64,000 bases of DNA, taken from Lachnospiraceae bacterium (GTDB lineage: Bacteria; Bacillota; Clostridia; Lachnospirales; Lachnospiraceae). Positions 17,561 through 26,569 of this stretch are shown here, piece after piece; position 1 is the stretch's first letter, and each line of letters begins with the position of its first letter. The position numbers were made by a program, and so were the translations under genes. The notes under the pieces are model-generated. The model did no database searches, was not told the DNA's origin, and was given only the letters and a program-made list of their open reading frames with translations. The DNA lies in the NCBI GenBank assembly GCA_017618075.1, contig JAFZUY010000012.1:1-64000 (forward strand), in the 5' to 3' direction.

Positions 17561-19255
17561 ATGAAAACATTATTAAAGAATGCAAAAGTCGTAAATGTAT
17601 TTACCGAGAAAATCGATTTTACAAATGTTTTAATCGAAGACGACAGAATCACAGGTATCGGCAATTACTACAAGGATGAAGAAGCGGATGTAGTTGAAGA
17701 CCTTGAAGGCAGATTCCTCTGCCCCGGATTTATTGACGGACATATTCATATCGAAAGTACGATGATGGTTCCTCCGTCACTTGCCCAGGCGGTTCTTCCG
17801 CATGGTACAACTGCGGTTGTGACTGACCCTCACGAAATTGCAAATGTATGCGGTGTCGACGGCATCAAATACATGCTTGAAATGAGCGAGAATATTCCTC
17901 TTCATGTATTCGTAATGATTCCTTCATGCGTGCCTGCAACATGCTTTGATGAAGCAGGAGCCATTCTAAATGCAGAGGATATCGAAGATTTATACAAAGA
18001 AGAGAGAATCCTCGGTCTGGCTGAAATGATGAATTATCCCGGAGTTATTTTTAACGATGCTCCGACCATGGATAAAATAAATGCCTGCGTGGAAAAAGGC
18101 AAACCTGTGGACGGACATGCACCTCTTTTATCAGGAAAAGATCTTGATAAATATATCTCTGCGGGAATTAATTCGGACCATGAATGTTCTGATGCGACAG
18201 AAGCCATGGAAAAGCTTTCAAAAGGCCAGTGGATAATGATTCGTGAAGGCTCTGCAGCCAAGAATCTTGAGAAGCTCCTTCCTTTGTTTGAAAGCCCTTA
18301 CTATCAGAGATGTATTCTTGCAACGGACGACAGAAATCCTGCGGACATCATAGCAGAAGGTCATATAGACAATATCGTAAGACTGGCAATTAAGGCAGGA
18401 AAAGATCCCATACGCGCCATTAAGATGGCTACGCTTAATCCCACACTCTGCTTCGGTATTAAAAGAATGGGTGCGATAGCATGCGGCTACAAGGCAAATC
18501 TGCTGGTTCTTGACAATCTTGAAAACATTGATATCAAGGATGTTTATTCAAACGGCGTAAAGGTCGTAAAAGACAAAGAAATCTCGGGCTTTTCGATTCC
18601 AAAAGCCGAGGATATCATTACAGGCAGCGTGCTTAATTCGTTCCATATGCCCGATCTTAAAAACGATGATTTTTATATTGAGCCCAAGGGTACAAAGTGC
18701 AGGGTAATCGAAGTGATTCCAGGCGAAATACTTACGAACGAATGTATACTTGATATCGATTTTTCAAAGAATAACGGAATCGATATTGAAAAAGATATTT
18801 TGAAACTTGCCGTAATAGAGCGACACAAAAACACAGGGCATAAAGGTGTCGGTTTTATTAAGGGCATAGGCATTAAAAACGGTGCTTTGGCAGGAAGCGT
18901 TTCACACGATTCTCATAACTTAATCGTTATCGGAAGCAGTGAGGAAGATATGGTTATCGCGGCCAATCATATCAAGAAAATCGGCGGCGGACTCTGCGTT
19001 GTAAGCGAGGGTAAGGTTTTATCCGAACTTCGTCTTCCCGTAGCAGGTCTTATGAGTACAAACTCTGCGGCTGAGATTGCCAAAGCGAATGTTGAATTAA
19101 GAGAGAGTGCCGAGAAGATTGGAATAAACGAAGGCATTGAACCTTTTATGAACATGGCTTTCGTATCTCTTCCCGTCATTCCGGTATTAAAGATGACTAC
19201 ACAGGGGCTTGTAAACGTCAACGATTTCAAACGTGTTGATTTATTCGTCGAATAA
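17561..19255 (+). CDS. ade: Adenine deaminase
   Basis: Converts adenine to hypoxanthine and ammonia in purine salvage. The product is 564 residues, as expected for the Ade/AdeC family of amidohydrolases. Metal-binding motifs are GFIDGHIHIESTM near residue 60 and TDPHEIANVCG near residue 90, with further family motifs GHAPLLSG, ATDDRNP and the C-terminal ATxNPTLCFG block. The ribosome-binding site is GAGGGCGGG. It sits in a run of salvage and hydrolase genes. Confidence 0.96.
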   Translation: MKTLLKNAKVVNVFTEKIDFTNVLIEDDRITGIGNYYKDEEADVVEDLEGRFLCPGFIDGHIHIESTMMVPPSLAQAVLPHGTTAVVTDPHEIANVCGVDGIKYMLEMSENIPLHVFVMIPSCVPATCFDEAGAILNAEDIEDLYKEERILGLAEMMNYPGVIFNDAPTMDKINACVEKGKPVDGHAPLLSGKDLDKYISAGINSDHECSDATEAMEKLSKGQWIMIREGSAAKNLEKLLPLFESPYYQRCILATDDRNPADIIAEGHIDNIVRLAIKAGKDPIRAIKMATLNPTLCFGIKRMGAIACGYKANLLVLDNLENIDIKDVYSNGVKVVKDKEISGFSIPKAEDIITGSVLNSFHMPDLKNDDFYIEPKGTKCRVIEVIPGEILTNECILDIDFSKNNGIDIEKDILKLAVIERHKNTGHKGVGFIKGIGIKNGALAGSVSHDSHNLIVIGSSEEDMVIAANHIKKIGGGLCVVSEGKVLSELRLPVAGLMSTNSAAEIAKANVELRESAEKIGINEGIEPFMNMAFVSLPVIPVLKMTTQGLVNVNDFKRVDLFVE

Positions 19256-19273
19256 GCCTGACAGGAGAATTAA

Positions 19274-20632
19274 ATGATTTACAGATCGCTTGCACTTGTA
19301 AGCATGGCGACATTCTATATTATTTATTTTGCAAAACTTTTCCTTCAGAAAAAACGAGGGATAAAGGTATATAAACTCGCGCAAAACGAGAAAAACAAAA
19401 AGAATATTACAGAGATACTTTTAAAAATCGTATCGTTTACGCTTCCGGTGCTTGAACTGGTAAGTATCATAATCGGAAGGTCTTTCTTGCCTATTATGGG
19501 CAAGGTAATCGGAGTTTATTTTGCATTCTTTGCAGACTTCCTTTTCCTTAATGCCATTATATCCATGAAAGATTCATGGCGCGTCGGAGTCGCAGAGGAC
19601 GAAAAAGACAGGAAACTTATTACCGGCGGAATATATAAGTTTTCAAGAAATCCCGCATTTCTTGCATTTGACTTACTCTATATCGGTATAGTGCTGATGT
19701 ATTGCAATATTCCTTTAATTGTATGCACGGTTGCTGCGATAGTTGTATTCCATCTTCAGATTTTAAGCGAAGAAAAGTTTTTGGAAGAGACCCTAAAAGA
19801 AGAATACGCCGAATACAAAAAGAGGGTCGGAAGGTATCTCGGATACGGAAAGTTTTCATTCCTTTCCGTCAGAATGTACGCTTATTTTATACTGTTTATC
19901 TGGTGCATATTTTATATTATTACGCTTCTTTTATACGCGGGACCTTTGCTTTCGTGGATATGGATCTGGATTATAATCGGAGCCTTTGCATTCTTAAGAT
20001 TTATGATGCTTAAGTTTGCGATAGACAAAGACAAGAGACTAAAGATTCCCAAGGCGATAAAAATAATTTATTATGTTTTATTTGCCTTTGGACTGACTGT
20101 ATTTTGCGTTGTTGAGTTCAATGTATTCAGGGCAATGAATGCTGAACCCGAGAGAAATCTTGACTATGTAATTGTGCTTGGTGCGGGCGTAAACGGTACC
20201 ACACCTTCAAAGCCGCTTGCTAAGAGAATAGAAGAAGCATACTACTATATGTCCGATAATCCGGACACACTGCTTATAGCTTCGGGCGGTAAAGGACCTT
20301 ACGAAAGTATCAGCGAAGCCGAATGCATTAAGAACGAGCTTGTAAAACTCGGTGTCGACGAATCAAGAATAATTCTTGAAGATAAGTCTACAAGCACGAT
20401 AGAGAATTTAAGATTTTCCAAGGAAATAATAAACGACGACAGTAAACATGTCGGCATTATAACGAACAGTTTTCACGAATACCGTGCGGGACTTATAGCA
20501 AAGGAAGCAGGTTATGACAAGGTTTATTCTGTTCCTGCGGTTACGCTGTTTCCTGTGGGAATTCATTACATGTTAAGAGAATTTTTCGGAGTTGTGAGAC
20601 TCTGGATGGAATACGGAAGGGTTATTTTATGA
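19274..20632 (+). CDS. Membrane protein: ICMT/PEMT-like methyltransferase domain fused to DUF218 (YdcF/SanA-like)
   Basis: The product is 452 residues with several membrane segments. Residues about 75-195 resemble isoprenylcysteine carboxyl methyltransferase/PEMT-like integral membrane enzymes: LITGGIYKFSRNPAFLAFD, then EEKFLEETLKEEYAEYKKRVGRYL. After further TM segments (about 200-280), residues about 290-452 form a DUF218 domain: YVIVLGAGVNG, ASGGKGPYESISEAE, and DKSTSTIENLRFSKEII. DUF218 proteins (YdcF, SanA, ElyC) are linked to envelope maintenance. The fusion suggests a membrane-lipid or envelope role. Its TGA overlaps the next start by 4 nt, so translation is coupled. Confidence 0.85.
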   Translation: MIYRSLALVSMATFYIIYFAKLFLQKKRGIKVYKLAQNEKNKKNITEILLKIVSFTLPVLELVSIIIGRSFLPIMGKVIGVYFAFFADFLFLNAIISMKDSWRVGVAEDEKDRKLITGGIYKFSRNPAFLAFDLLYIGIVLMYCNIPLIVCTVAAIVVFHLQILSEEKFLEETLKEEYAEYKKRVGRYLGYGKFSFLSVRMYAYFILFIWCIFYIITLLLYAGPLLSWIWIWIIIGAFAFLRFMMLKFAIDKDKRLKIPKAIKIIYYVLFAFGLTVFCVVEFNVFRAMNAEPERNLDYVIVLGAGVNGTTPSKPLAKRIEEAYYYMSDNPDTLLIASGGKGPYESISEAECIKNELVKLGVDESRIILEDKSTSTIENLRFSKEIINDDSKHVGIITNSFHEYRAGLIAKEAGYDKVYSVPAVTLFPVGIHYMLREFFGVVRLWMEYGRVIL

Positions 20633-22062
20633 GCCAAATAAAAAAAATACTTCTCGGAAAAGCTGAATGTGCCATTGATTTGGGCGACGGAAGCGAGAGA
20701 GGCGAATACGTCAGTCAGGATTATATTTTAAATGTTTTAGGACGTCCGATGAGAGCGATATCCCTAATGACTGCATATTATCCTTTGGATGAGACTTTCC
20801 CCACACGTGCACATGATGCGTTTGCAGACAAGGACATAACTTTTCAGTGGGACTATCCTTACGATGATTATGAAACATATAAGGGCGGTCTTGTCGGACA
20901 GCTTGATAAAGAGCCTTTCAACTGGATGAGAGACGTTCGTAAGCATGGTCAGGATGTATGCCTTACCGTTACGATGGATACCAATGTATCGGACGATCAT
21001 ATAAAGGCGATGGCCAAGGACCTTTCCACATTCGGAAGAGTAATGCTTCGTGTGAATCATGAAGCAGGCGGGGACTGGTTTTCTTTTACGAAGAGAGCGT
21101 CCTATGAAGACATTGCGTTATTCTTCGCACATGTCTGCGATATCTTCCATGAGGAAGCAAAGAACGTAAAGCTTATTCTCTGTTTAAACGGACTCGATCC
21201 CGACGGTGTCAGAATCGAAAAGGAAGAAGAATTCACACCTGCGATTAAAGCGACCGATATCTTCTCAATGGACCGCTACATGTCACTTCACTGGGGCTGG
21301 CCTTATGATATTGCGAAAAAGGATACGAAGAATTATTACAGGGAAACCGTTGCAAACATATATGATATGGGCAAGCGCACGGCTAAAAGATTCGAACTTG
21401 TTGCAGGCGAGAAAAGACCGATGGTACTTTCGGAGATGAACGCCGACGGCGATGTAACCGGACCTTACGAACAGTGCGATATGCTAAAAGAATTCTGCGA
21501 CAGATTAAAGGCTGATCCCGAAAAATGGCTTGAGGGCTTTACCTTTTATCAATTCAGAGACAGAGGACGTTTAGGCCTTGAGTGGGAAGATCCCAACAAT
21601 TCCGAAGTCGGTATAAAACTTCCTTTAATGGATACCTTTAAGGAAATCATTAACGACGAATTTTTCATGCCGAAGATTGAGGAAAAAGAAGAAATAAGCC
21701 TTCCCGTAACGTTAAGATGGGGAAGCGCTGAAGACAGCGAAGGTGTAGCAATTCCCTTGTCGTTTGAAAATGAACCGGTTTTCTGCGAAGGCTATTTTGA
21801 AGACGAGCTTAAAGATGCCAATCTTATGATGGAATTAAACGGAAGATGGTTTTATAAAGCACCGGGCGTTTCATTCATTGATTTTATGCCGGCATTTTTC
21901 GAAGGAAAGAAAGTGATGGGAAAGGATTTAACACTTAAGATATTCGCTCCTCCCGCAACAGGCGAAAACGACAGCTCGCAGGGAGATGACTGGAATATAA
22001 ACTGGTACTATGAACTTAAGAAACTGCCGGAGATTAGGATAGAATATACTGCGGTTATATAA
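20629..22062 (+). CDS. Glycoside hydrolase-like protein (clan GH-A type, possibly GH26-related), cytoplasmic
   Basis: The product is 477 residues with no signal peptide. The N-terminal 330 residues look like a TIM-barrel hydrolase: E145 in LRVNHEAGGDWFSF resembles the acid/base strand of mannanase-type GH26 enzymes, and E269 in MVLSEMNADG is a candidate nucleophile. YMSLHWGWPYD and FTFYQFRDRGRLGLEW fit substrate-binding loops. The C-terminal 140 residues form a beta-rich domain. It starts in an ATGA overlap with the preceding gene. Substrate unknown; intracellular processing of plant oligosaccharides is plausible because a cytoplasmic GH10 lies 6 kb downstream. Confidence 0.65.
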   Translation: MSQIKKILLGKAECAIDLGDGSERGEYVSQDYILNVLGRPMRAISLMTAYYPLDETFPTRAHDAFADKDITFQWDYPYDDYETYKGGLVGQLDKEPFNWMRDVRKHGQDVCLTVTMDTNVSDDHIKAMAKDLSTFGRVMLRVNHEAGGDWFSFTKRASYEDIALFFAHVCDIFHEEAKNVKLILCLNGLDPDGVRIEKEEEFTPAIKATDIFSMDRYMSLHWGWPYDIAKKDTKNYYRETVANIYDMGKRTAKRFELVAGEKRPMVLSEMNADGDVTGPYEQCDMLKEFCDRLKADPEKWLEGFTFYQFRDRGRLGLEWEDPNNSEVGIKLPLMDTFKEIINDEFFMPKIEEKEEISLPVTLRWGSAEDSEGVAIPLSFENEPVFCEGYFEDELKDANLMMELNGRWFYKAPGVSFIDFMPAFFEGKKVMGKDLTLKIFAPPATGENDSSQGDDWNINWYYELKKLPEIRIEYTAVI

Positions 22063-22069
22063 GAATACA

Positions 22070-22102
22070 CGGTACCTGACTCCCGTAGGGTGTCCGGCTC
22101 CG
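22070..22102 (+). repeat. 33-nt hairpin element, copy 1
   Basis: This can fold as a hairpin with a GTA loop in which three-base-pair blocks are separated by single mismatches at every fourth position (arms begin CGG, end CCG). It matches the element at 23608-23640 at most positions, and the loop-proximal pairs differ in a compensated way (CCC/GGG here, CAC/GTG there). It lies between the glycoside hydrolase-like gene and pncB. Confidence 0.75.
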
Positions 22103-22121
22103 CCAAAAAGAGAGGTATGAA

Positions 22122-23336
22122 ATGGAAAGAATTATCACAAGTTTGCTTGAAACAGATGCTTACAAGTTTTCGATGGGACAGGCTATTTATCACCAGTTCT
22201 CGGACTACAAGACCACATGGGATTTTAAATGTCGTAATACCGACGTTAAATTCACTCCCGAAATGGTTGAAGAGATTAAGAATCAGATCAGACTTTATTG
22301 TGATTTAAGATTCAAGGAAGACGAGCTTGAATATCTTCACAATATCAAATGGATTAAAGGTTCTTATGTAGATTTCTTGAGACTCTGGAAGCCAAGATAT
22401 GAGGATTTCGAAATTACCACAGATGCAGAGTGCGGACTTGCAATCGAGACAAAGGGAACATGGCTTAATACATCCATGTACGAAATTCCGACACTTGCCA
22501 TTGTAAACGAAGTTTATTTCAGAATGGCTTATGATTATGACGATTTATTCGAGAGCTTCAAGGAAAGACTTGCAGACAAACTTGCAAAGCTTGAAAGCGG
22601 CGTATACGAAATCAGTTCTTTCTCGGAATTTGGTATGAGAAGAAGATTATCGGCAGAGGCACAGGAGCTTGCGATTAAGACTCTTCATGAAGGCAAACTT
22701 AAAAATTCTACATTTGTCGGAACATCGAATGTATATCTTGCAAAGAAATACAATATCACTCCTGTCGGAACCATGGCTCATGAGTGGATTATGTGCGTAG
22801 GTCAGGGTAACCACAAACACAATCCCGCATATTCAAACTGGTATGCGCTTGATGCATGGGTAAAAGAGTACGGCGTGTTAAACGGAACAGCACTTACGGA
22901 TGCAATTACAACCAAGTGCTTCTTAAAGGATTTCCAGTTAACCTATTCCACACTTTTCTCAGGATGCCGTCACGACTCGGGAGATCCTTATATCTGGGGT
23001 GATATGATGATAGACCATTACAAGAGCCTCGGAATCGACCCCAAAACCAAGATGCTTCTTTTCTCCGACAGTCTTGATTTTGACAGGGCTACGTCTATAA
23101 ATAAGTACTTTAAAGACCGTGTAAAAGTTGCATTCGGTATCGGTACATATATTGCAAACGACACCAAGGTTCCTGCGCTTAATATCATTATGAAGACCAC
23201 GGCCTGCAACGGAATGGATGTTGCCAAGATATCCGATGTGGAAGGCAAGGGCATGTGCAAGAGTCCCGAATACATTCATTACCTTAAAAGATGCATAGAG
23301 TGGAGATTAACTCATCCCGATGATTTGTTAAGATAA
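22122..23336 (+). CDS. pncB: Nicotinate phosphoribosyltransferase
   Basis: Makes nicotinate mononucleotide from nicotinate and PRPP in NAD salvage. The product is 404 residues, normal for the PncB type. It opens with LLETDAYKFSMGQAIYHQF, and carries FSEFGMRRRLSAEAQE, GTSNVYLAKKYNITPVGTMAHEW with the phosphorylated-His region, and SGCRHDSGDP. The start at 22122 follows AGAGG by 6 bp. It is separated from the previous gene by the hairpin element and followed closely by a TSCPD gene. Confidence 0.95.
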   Translation: MERIITSLLETDAYKFSMGQAIYHQFSDYKTTWDFKCRNTDVKFTPEMVEEIKNQIRLYCDLRFKEDELEYLHNIKWIKGSYVDFLRLWKPRYEDFEITTDAECGLAIETKGTWLNTSMYEIPTLAIVNEVYFRMAYDYDDLFESFKERLADKLAKLESGVYEISSFSEFGMRRRLSAEAQELAIKTLHEGKLKNSTFVGTSNVYLAKKYNITPVGTMAHEWIMCVGQGNHKHNPAYSNWYALDAWVKEYGVLNGTALTDAITTKCFLKDFQLTYSTLFSGCRHDSGDPYIWGDMMIDHYKSLGIDPKTKMLLFSDSLDFDRATSINKYFKDRVKVAFGIGTYIANDTKVPALNIIMKTTACNGMDVAKISDVEGKGMCKSPEYIHYLKRCIEWRLTHPDDLLR

Positions 23337-23345
23337 GGAGATATT

Positions 23346-23603
23346 ATGAGATACAATTACAGAACACAGAATGTCTGCGCCGTTCAGATAAGCTTTGACC
23401 TTGAAGGGGATAAGGTTTCAAACATTCAGTTTCTGGGCGGATGCAACGGCAATTTAAAAGCAATTTCAAAACTTGTGGACGGTATGAGCGTGGATTATAT
23501 CGAAAGCAAACTTAAAGGCAATACCTGCGGCATGAAAAGCACGTCATGTGCGGATCAGCTTGCCATAGCCGTAAGACAGGCTTACGAGGAAAGTAAGAAG
23601 TAA
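23346..23603 (+). CDS. TSCPD domain protein
   Basis: The product is 85 residues. It resembles the small TSCPD-type proteins (a domain also found at the end of some ribonucleotide reductases): CAVQISFDLEGDKVSNIQFLGGCNGNLKAISKLVDG and TCGMKSTSCADQLA. Four Cys (near residues 11, 33, 61 and 68) could bind a metal. Function unknown. It starts 9 bp after pncB with AGGAG. Confidence 0.88.
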   Translation: MRYNYRTQNVCAVQISFDLEGDKVSNIQFLGGCNGNLKAISKLVDGMSVDYIESKLKGNTCGMKSTSCADQLAIAVRQAYEESKK

Positions 23604-23607
23604 TCTT

Positions 23608-23640
23608 CGGTGCCTGACTCACGTAGTGTGTCTGGCTCCG
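23608..23640 (+). repeat. 33-nt hairpin element, copy 2
   Basis: Here the pattern is regular: CGG, GCC, GAC and CAC on the left arm pair with GTG, GTC, GGC and CCG on the right, each block separated by a T-T mismatch, with a GTA loop. It starts 4 bp after the TSCPD stop. See copy 1 at 22070-22102. Confidence 0.78.
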
Positions 23641-23660
23641 AATTAATGAAAGAGGGGTAA

Positions 23661-24506
23661 ATGAGCGGATATTTTTACGGATGGTATATGAAATGCCAGT
23701 CGAAGGATTCGACGGTGGCATTTATATCGGCAAGACATAAAAACGGAACGAGCGAAACAAGTTCCCTGCAGGTTATTACCGAAGACGGCGCATGGAATAT
23801 TGATATGCCGGGCGCTGCTTTTAAGAAGGACTGTACAAACATTTTCCTTGGCAAAAACAGATTCGGTAAAAATGGTATCAGAGTAAATATCGACAGTCCC
23901 GATGTAAGGATTAAAGGCAAGCTTGATTTTGGTCAGATTACACCGATTAAATACGACATCATGGGACCGTTTGCTTTAATACCTTTTATGGAATGCAGAC
24001 ATTATGTTTTTTCCATGCGCCATTCCGTTAATGGTAAGGTCGTAATAAACGGAAAGAACTACGTATTTGAAAATGCCGTAGGATACTGGGAAGGCGATTC
24101 CGGAAGATCTTTTCCGAAGGATTATCTTTGGACGCAGACCTGTTTTAGCGGCGGCTCCTTAATGCTTTCCGTAGCGGACATTCCTTTCGGACCGCTGCAT
24201 TTTACAGGCATTATCGGAGTAATTTATTACAACAAAAAAGAATACAGATTTGCCACATATCTCGGAGCGCACATTCAGGAGCTTCGTGACGGGAAGGTAC
24301 GTATCAAGCAGGGCAATATGGTATTTGAGGCGCACTTACTTGAATCATCGGGCAGGGCATTAAATGCACCCGTCGGCGGTTCAATGATCAGAACGATTCA
24401 CGAATCCGCATCCTGCAAGGCAAGTTACAAATTGCGTATTAAAGGAAAGACTGTATTTTCTTTTAAGACAAACAAAGCATCGTTTGAATACGAATATCCC
24501 TCATAA
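23661..24506 (+). CDS. Tocopherol-cyclase-like domain protein
   Basis: The product is 281 residues with no signal peptide. YFYGWYMKCQS at the start and YWEGDSGRSFPKDYLWTQTCF in the middle match the tocopherol-cyclase-like family (PF14249), in which plant VTE1 is the characterised member. The bacterial anaerobe homologues have no known substrate and do not make tocopherol, so the enzyme activity should not be assumed. The ribosome-binding site is AGAGGGG. It follows the second hairpin element. Confidence 0.8.
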   Translation: MSGYFYGWYMKCQSKDSTVAFISARHKNGTSETSSLQVITEDGAWNIDMPGAAFKKDCTNIFLGKNRFGKNGIRVNIDSPDVRIKGKLDFGQITPIKYDIMGPFALIPFMECRHYVFSMRHSVNGKVVINGKNYVFENAVGYWEGDSGRSFPKDYLWTQTCFSGGSLMLSVADIPFGPLHFTGIIGVIYYNKKEYRFATYLGAHIQELRDGKVRIKQGNMVFEAHLLESSGRALNAPVGGSMIRTIHESASCKASYKLRIKGKTVFSFKTNKASFEYEYPS

Positions 24507-24540
24507 AAGAAAAAATACTACAAGAGAGAGACAAGAATAA

Positions 24541-25395
24541 ATGGGCGTTATGATTGTTGCCGATTCGGCAAGCGAAGTATCGCAGGAGACTGCAAAGGAG
24601 TGGGGAATAAAAATTCTTCCGTTAAAGATTAGATTCGGTGAAGAAGAATTTCTTGACGGAGTAACACTTTCAAACAGAACATTTTATGAGAAATTAATCG
24701 AATCCGATGAACTACCCAAAACCAGCCAGATATCTCCGGCAGATTACGAAGAATGTTTTCAGTCTGCTTTGGATGCGGGCGATGAAGTGGTATGCCTTAC
24801 AATTTCCTCGGGAGTTTCGGGTTGCGTACAAAGTGCAAATATAGCCGCAGCAGAGTTTGAAGGAAAAGTAAATGTCGTTGATACAATGCAGTTTTGCATT
24901 TCATACTATGTACTGGTTGAATATGCTGTAAGACTTCGCGATGCAGGAAAGAGTGCCAAAGAAATTGCGGACGAAATCACCAGAGTTCGCGAAAAAGCAA
25001 TTGTGCTTGCAGTATTTGATACGCTTGAATATTTAAAAGCAGGCGGAAGACTTTCATCAACCGCTGCATTTGTGGGAGAGATTCTCTCCATCAAACCGGT
25101 CATCACGATTACAAACGGAATCGTGGATGTTATCGGCAAAGCAAGAGGTTCCAAAAAAGGAAACAATATGCTTATTTCAAAGGTAAAGGAAATAGGTGGT
25201 ATAGATTTTACGATGCCTGTTGTGACAGGATACACGGGTCTTTCTGATGACTTGTTACAGAAATACCTCGAGGACAGCAGGGACTTGTATGACGGTGAAA
25301 TTAAAGACATCAGAAAAGTCAGCGTAGGTGCCACAGTCGGAACATACGCAGGGCCCGGCGCCATAGCCGTAGCATTTTATCCCAAAGGAATTTAA
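24541..25395 (+). CDS. DegV family fatty-acid-binding protein
   Basis: The product is 284 residues. VADSASEV near the start, PLKIRFGEEEFLDG, PKTSQISPADYEECF, TISSGVSGCVQSA and the C-terminal GPGAIAVAFYPKG are DegV family motifs. Family members (FakB) bind fatty acids and present them to the fatty acid kinase FakA. No fakA is visible here, so this copy probably works with a kinase encoded elsewhere. The ribosome-binding site is weak, and a second ATG lies at residue 4. Confidence 0.93.
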   Translation: MGVMIVADSASEVSQETAKEWGIKILPLKIRFGEEEFLDGVTLSNRTFYEKLIESDELPKTSQISPADYEECFQSALDAGDEVVCLTISSGVSGCVQSANIAAAEFEGKVNVVDTMQFCISYYVLVEYAVRLRDAGKSAKEIADEITRVREKAIVLAVFDTLEYLKAGGRLSSTAAFVGEILSIKPVITITNGIVDVIGKARGSKKGNNMLISKVKEIGGIDFTMPVVTGYTGLSDDLLQKYLEDSRDLYDGEIKDIRKVSVGATVGTYAGPGAIAVAFYPKGI

Positions 25396-25405
25396 GGACA
25401 AAGAA

Positions 25406-26542
25406 ATGGATTTTGACAAATTAACTTATTATCTTGATTCGCTTGTAATTAAAGATGATTTTCCGTCAGTTGACTGTATCATTTACAAGGACCACGAAAT
25501 GATTTACAGACATATGTACGGAACCTGCGACAAGGCAAAAAGCATTCCCGTCAGAGAGAACCAGCAGTATCTGATGTTCTCAATGACAAAGGTTCAGACA
25601 ATGGTTGCGCTGATGCAGTTAGTCGAGCAGGGAAAAGTGTCGCTTGATGATGATGTCGCAAAATATCTTCCGGCGTACGAAAATCTTTTATACGAAAAAA
25701 GAGAAGGCAATAAAATCGATATCGTAAAATGCGACAAGCCTTTAAAGATAAAACATTTAGTTTCCATGCAGTCGGGACTTGATTACGATCTTGAACGTGC
25801 GGGTATTTTAAGAGTTTTAAACGAAAAGGGAATGAATGCCACGACGAGAGAACTGGTTGATTCCTTTGTTGAAACGCCTCTTAAATTCAAACCCGGCACC
25901 AGATTTTTATACAGCCTAAGCCATGACGTTGTTGCTGCGATAATCGAAGTTGTATCGGGAAAATCCTTTGGCGAGTACCTAAAAGAAAATATCTGGGACC
26001 GCCTCGGCATGAAGGATACGATGTTTGCAAAGCCCGAGAATTATTTAAACAATCTGGCAGTACAGTTTATATGCGACGAGAAAGGAAACATCAATCCGAT
26101 GGAGCCTTTATGTCAGTACCAGCTTTCGGAAAAGTATGAAAGCGGCGGTGCGGGACTTATATCTACCACAGAAGATTATGCCAAATTTGCAGATACAATT
26201 GCTTGCGGCGGTGTCAGCAAAGAGGGTAAAAGAATTATAAAAGCAAAAACAATAGATATCATCAAAACCAATCTTTTATGCCCGCAGGGATTAAAAGATA
26301 TCGAAGAAACCATGGGCAGAAAGGGTTACGGCTACGGTGTCGGAATGCAGATACTTATGAAACCGAGAAGCGCCAAGGCCAAAGCACCCAAGGGAGTGTT
26401 CGGATGGGACGGCGCTGCGGGAAGTTTAATCATAATGGATACGGAGAATAAGCTCTCGCTCGTCTACACCATGCATGTAAGAAACTGCGGTATGGCATAC
26501 GGTGAGGTACATCCGAGGTTAAGAGATTTTCTGTATGAATAG
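25406..26542 (+). CDS. Serine hydrolase (class C beta-lactamase/esterase family)
   Basis: The product is 378 residues with no signal peptide, so cytoplasmic. The SxxK motif is S59-M-T-K62, the YxN-type motif appears as YSLSHD near residue 170, and GWDGAAGS near residue 334 replaces the KTG/HxG motif. This pattern is that of EstB-like esterases and D-aminopeptidases. An acyl-ester substrate such as acetylated or feruloylated sugars would fit the neighbouring hydrolases, but this is inference. It is 10 bp after degV. Confidence 0.85.
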   Translation: MDFDKLTYYLDSLVIKDDFPSVDCIIYKDHEMIYRHMYGTCDKAKSIPVRENQQYLMFSMTKVQTMVALMQLVEQGKVSLDDDVAKYLPAYENLLYEKREGNKIDIVKCDKPLKIKHLVSMQSGLDYDLERAGILRVLNEKGMNATTRELVDSFVETPLKFKPGTRFLYSLSHDVVAAIIEVVSGKSFGEYLKENIWDRLGMKDTMFAKPENYLNNLAVQFICDEKGNINPMEPLCQYQLSEKYESGGAGLISTTEDYAKFADTIACGGVSKEGKRIIKAKTIDIIKTNLLCPQGLKDIEETMGRKGYGYGVGMQILMKPRSAKAKAPKGVFGWDGAAGSLIIMDTENKLSLVYTMHVRNCGMAYGEVHPRLRDFLYE

Positions 26543-26569
26543 CAAGCTTGCTTGTATGAAAGGAACAAT

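Noticed and set aside
22070-22102. Riboswitch or ordinary terminator before pncB
   Set aside because: The hairpin lacks a T-run, and a second copy lies before an unrelated gene; a mobile or dispersed hairpin element fits better.
23661-24506. Tocopherol (vitamin E) biosynthesis
   Set aside because: Only the cyclase-like fold is suggested; no other pathway gene is present and anaerobic Firmicutes are not known to make tocopherol.
24906-25364. A 152-residue minus-strand ORF inside degV
   Set aside because: It is fully antisense to a conserved DegV coding region with normal motifs.
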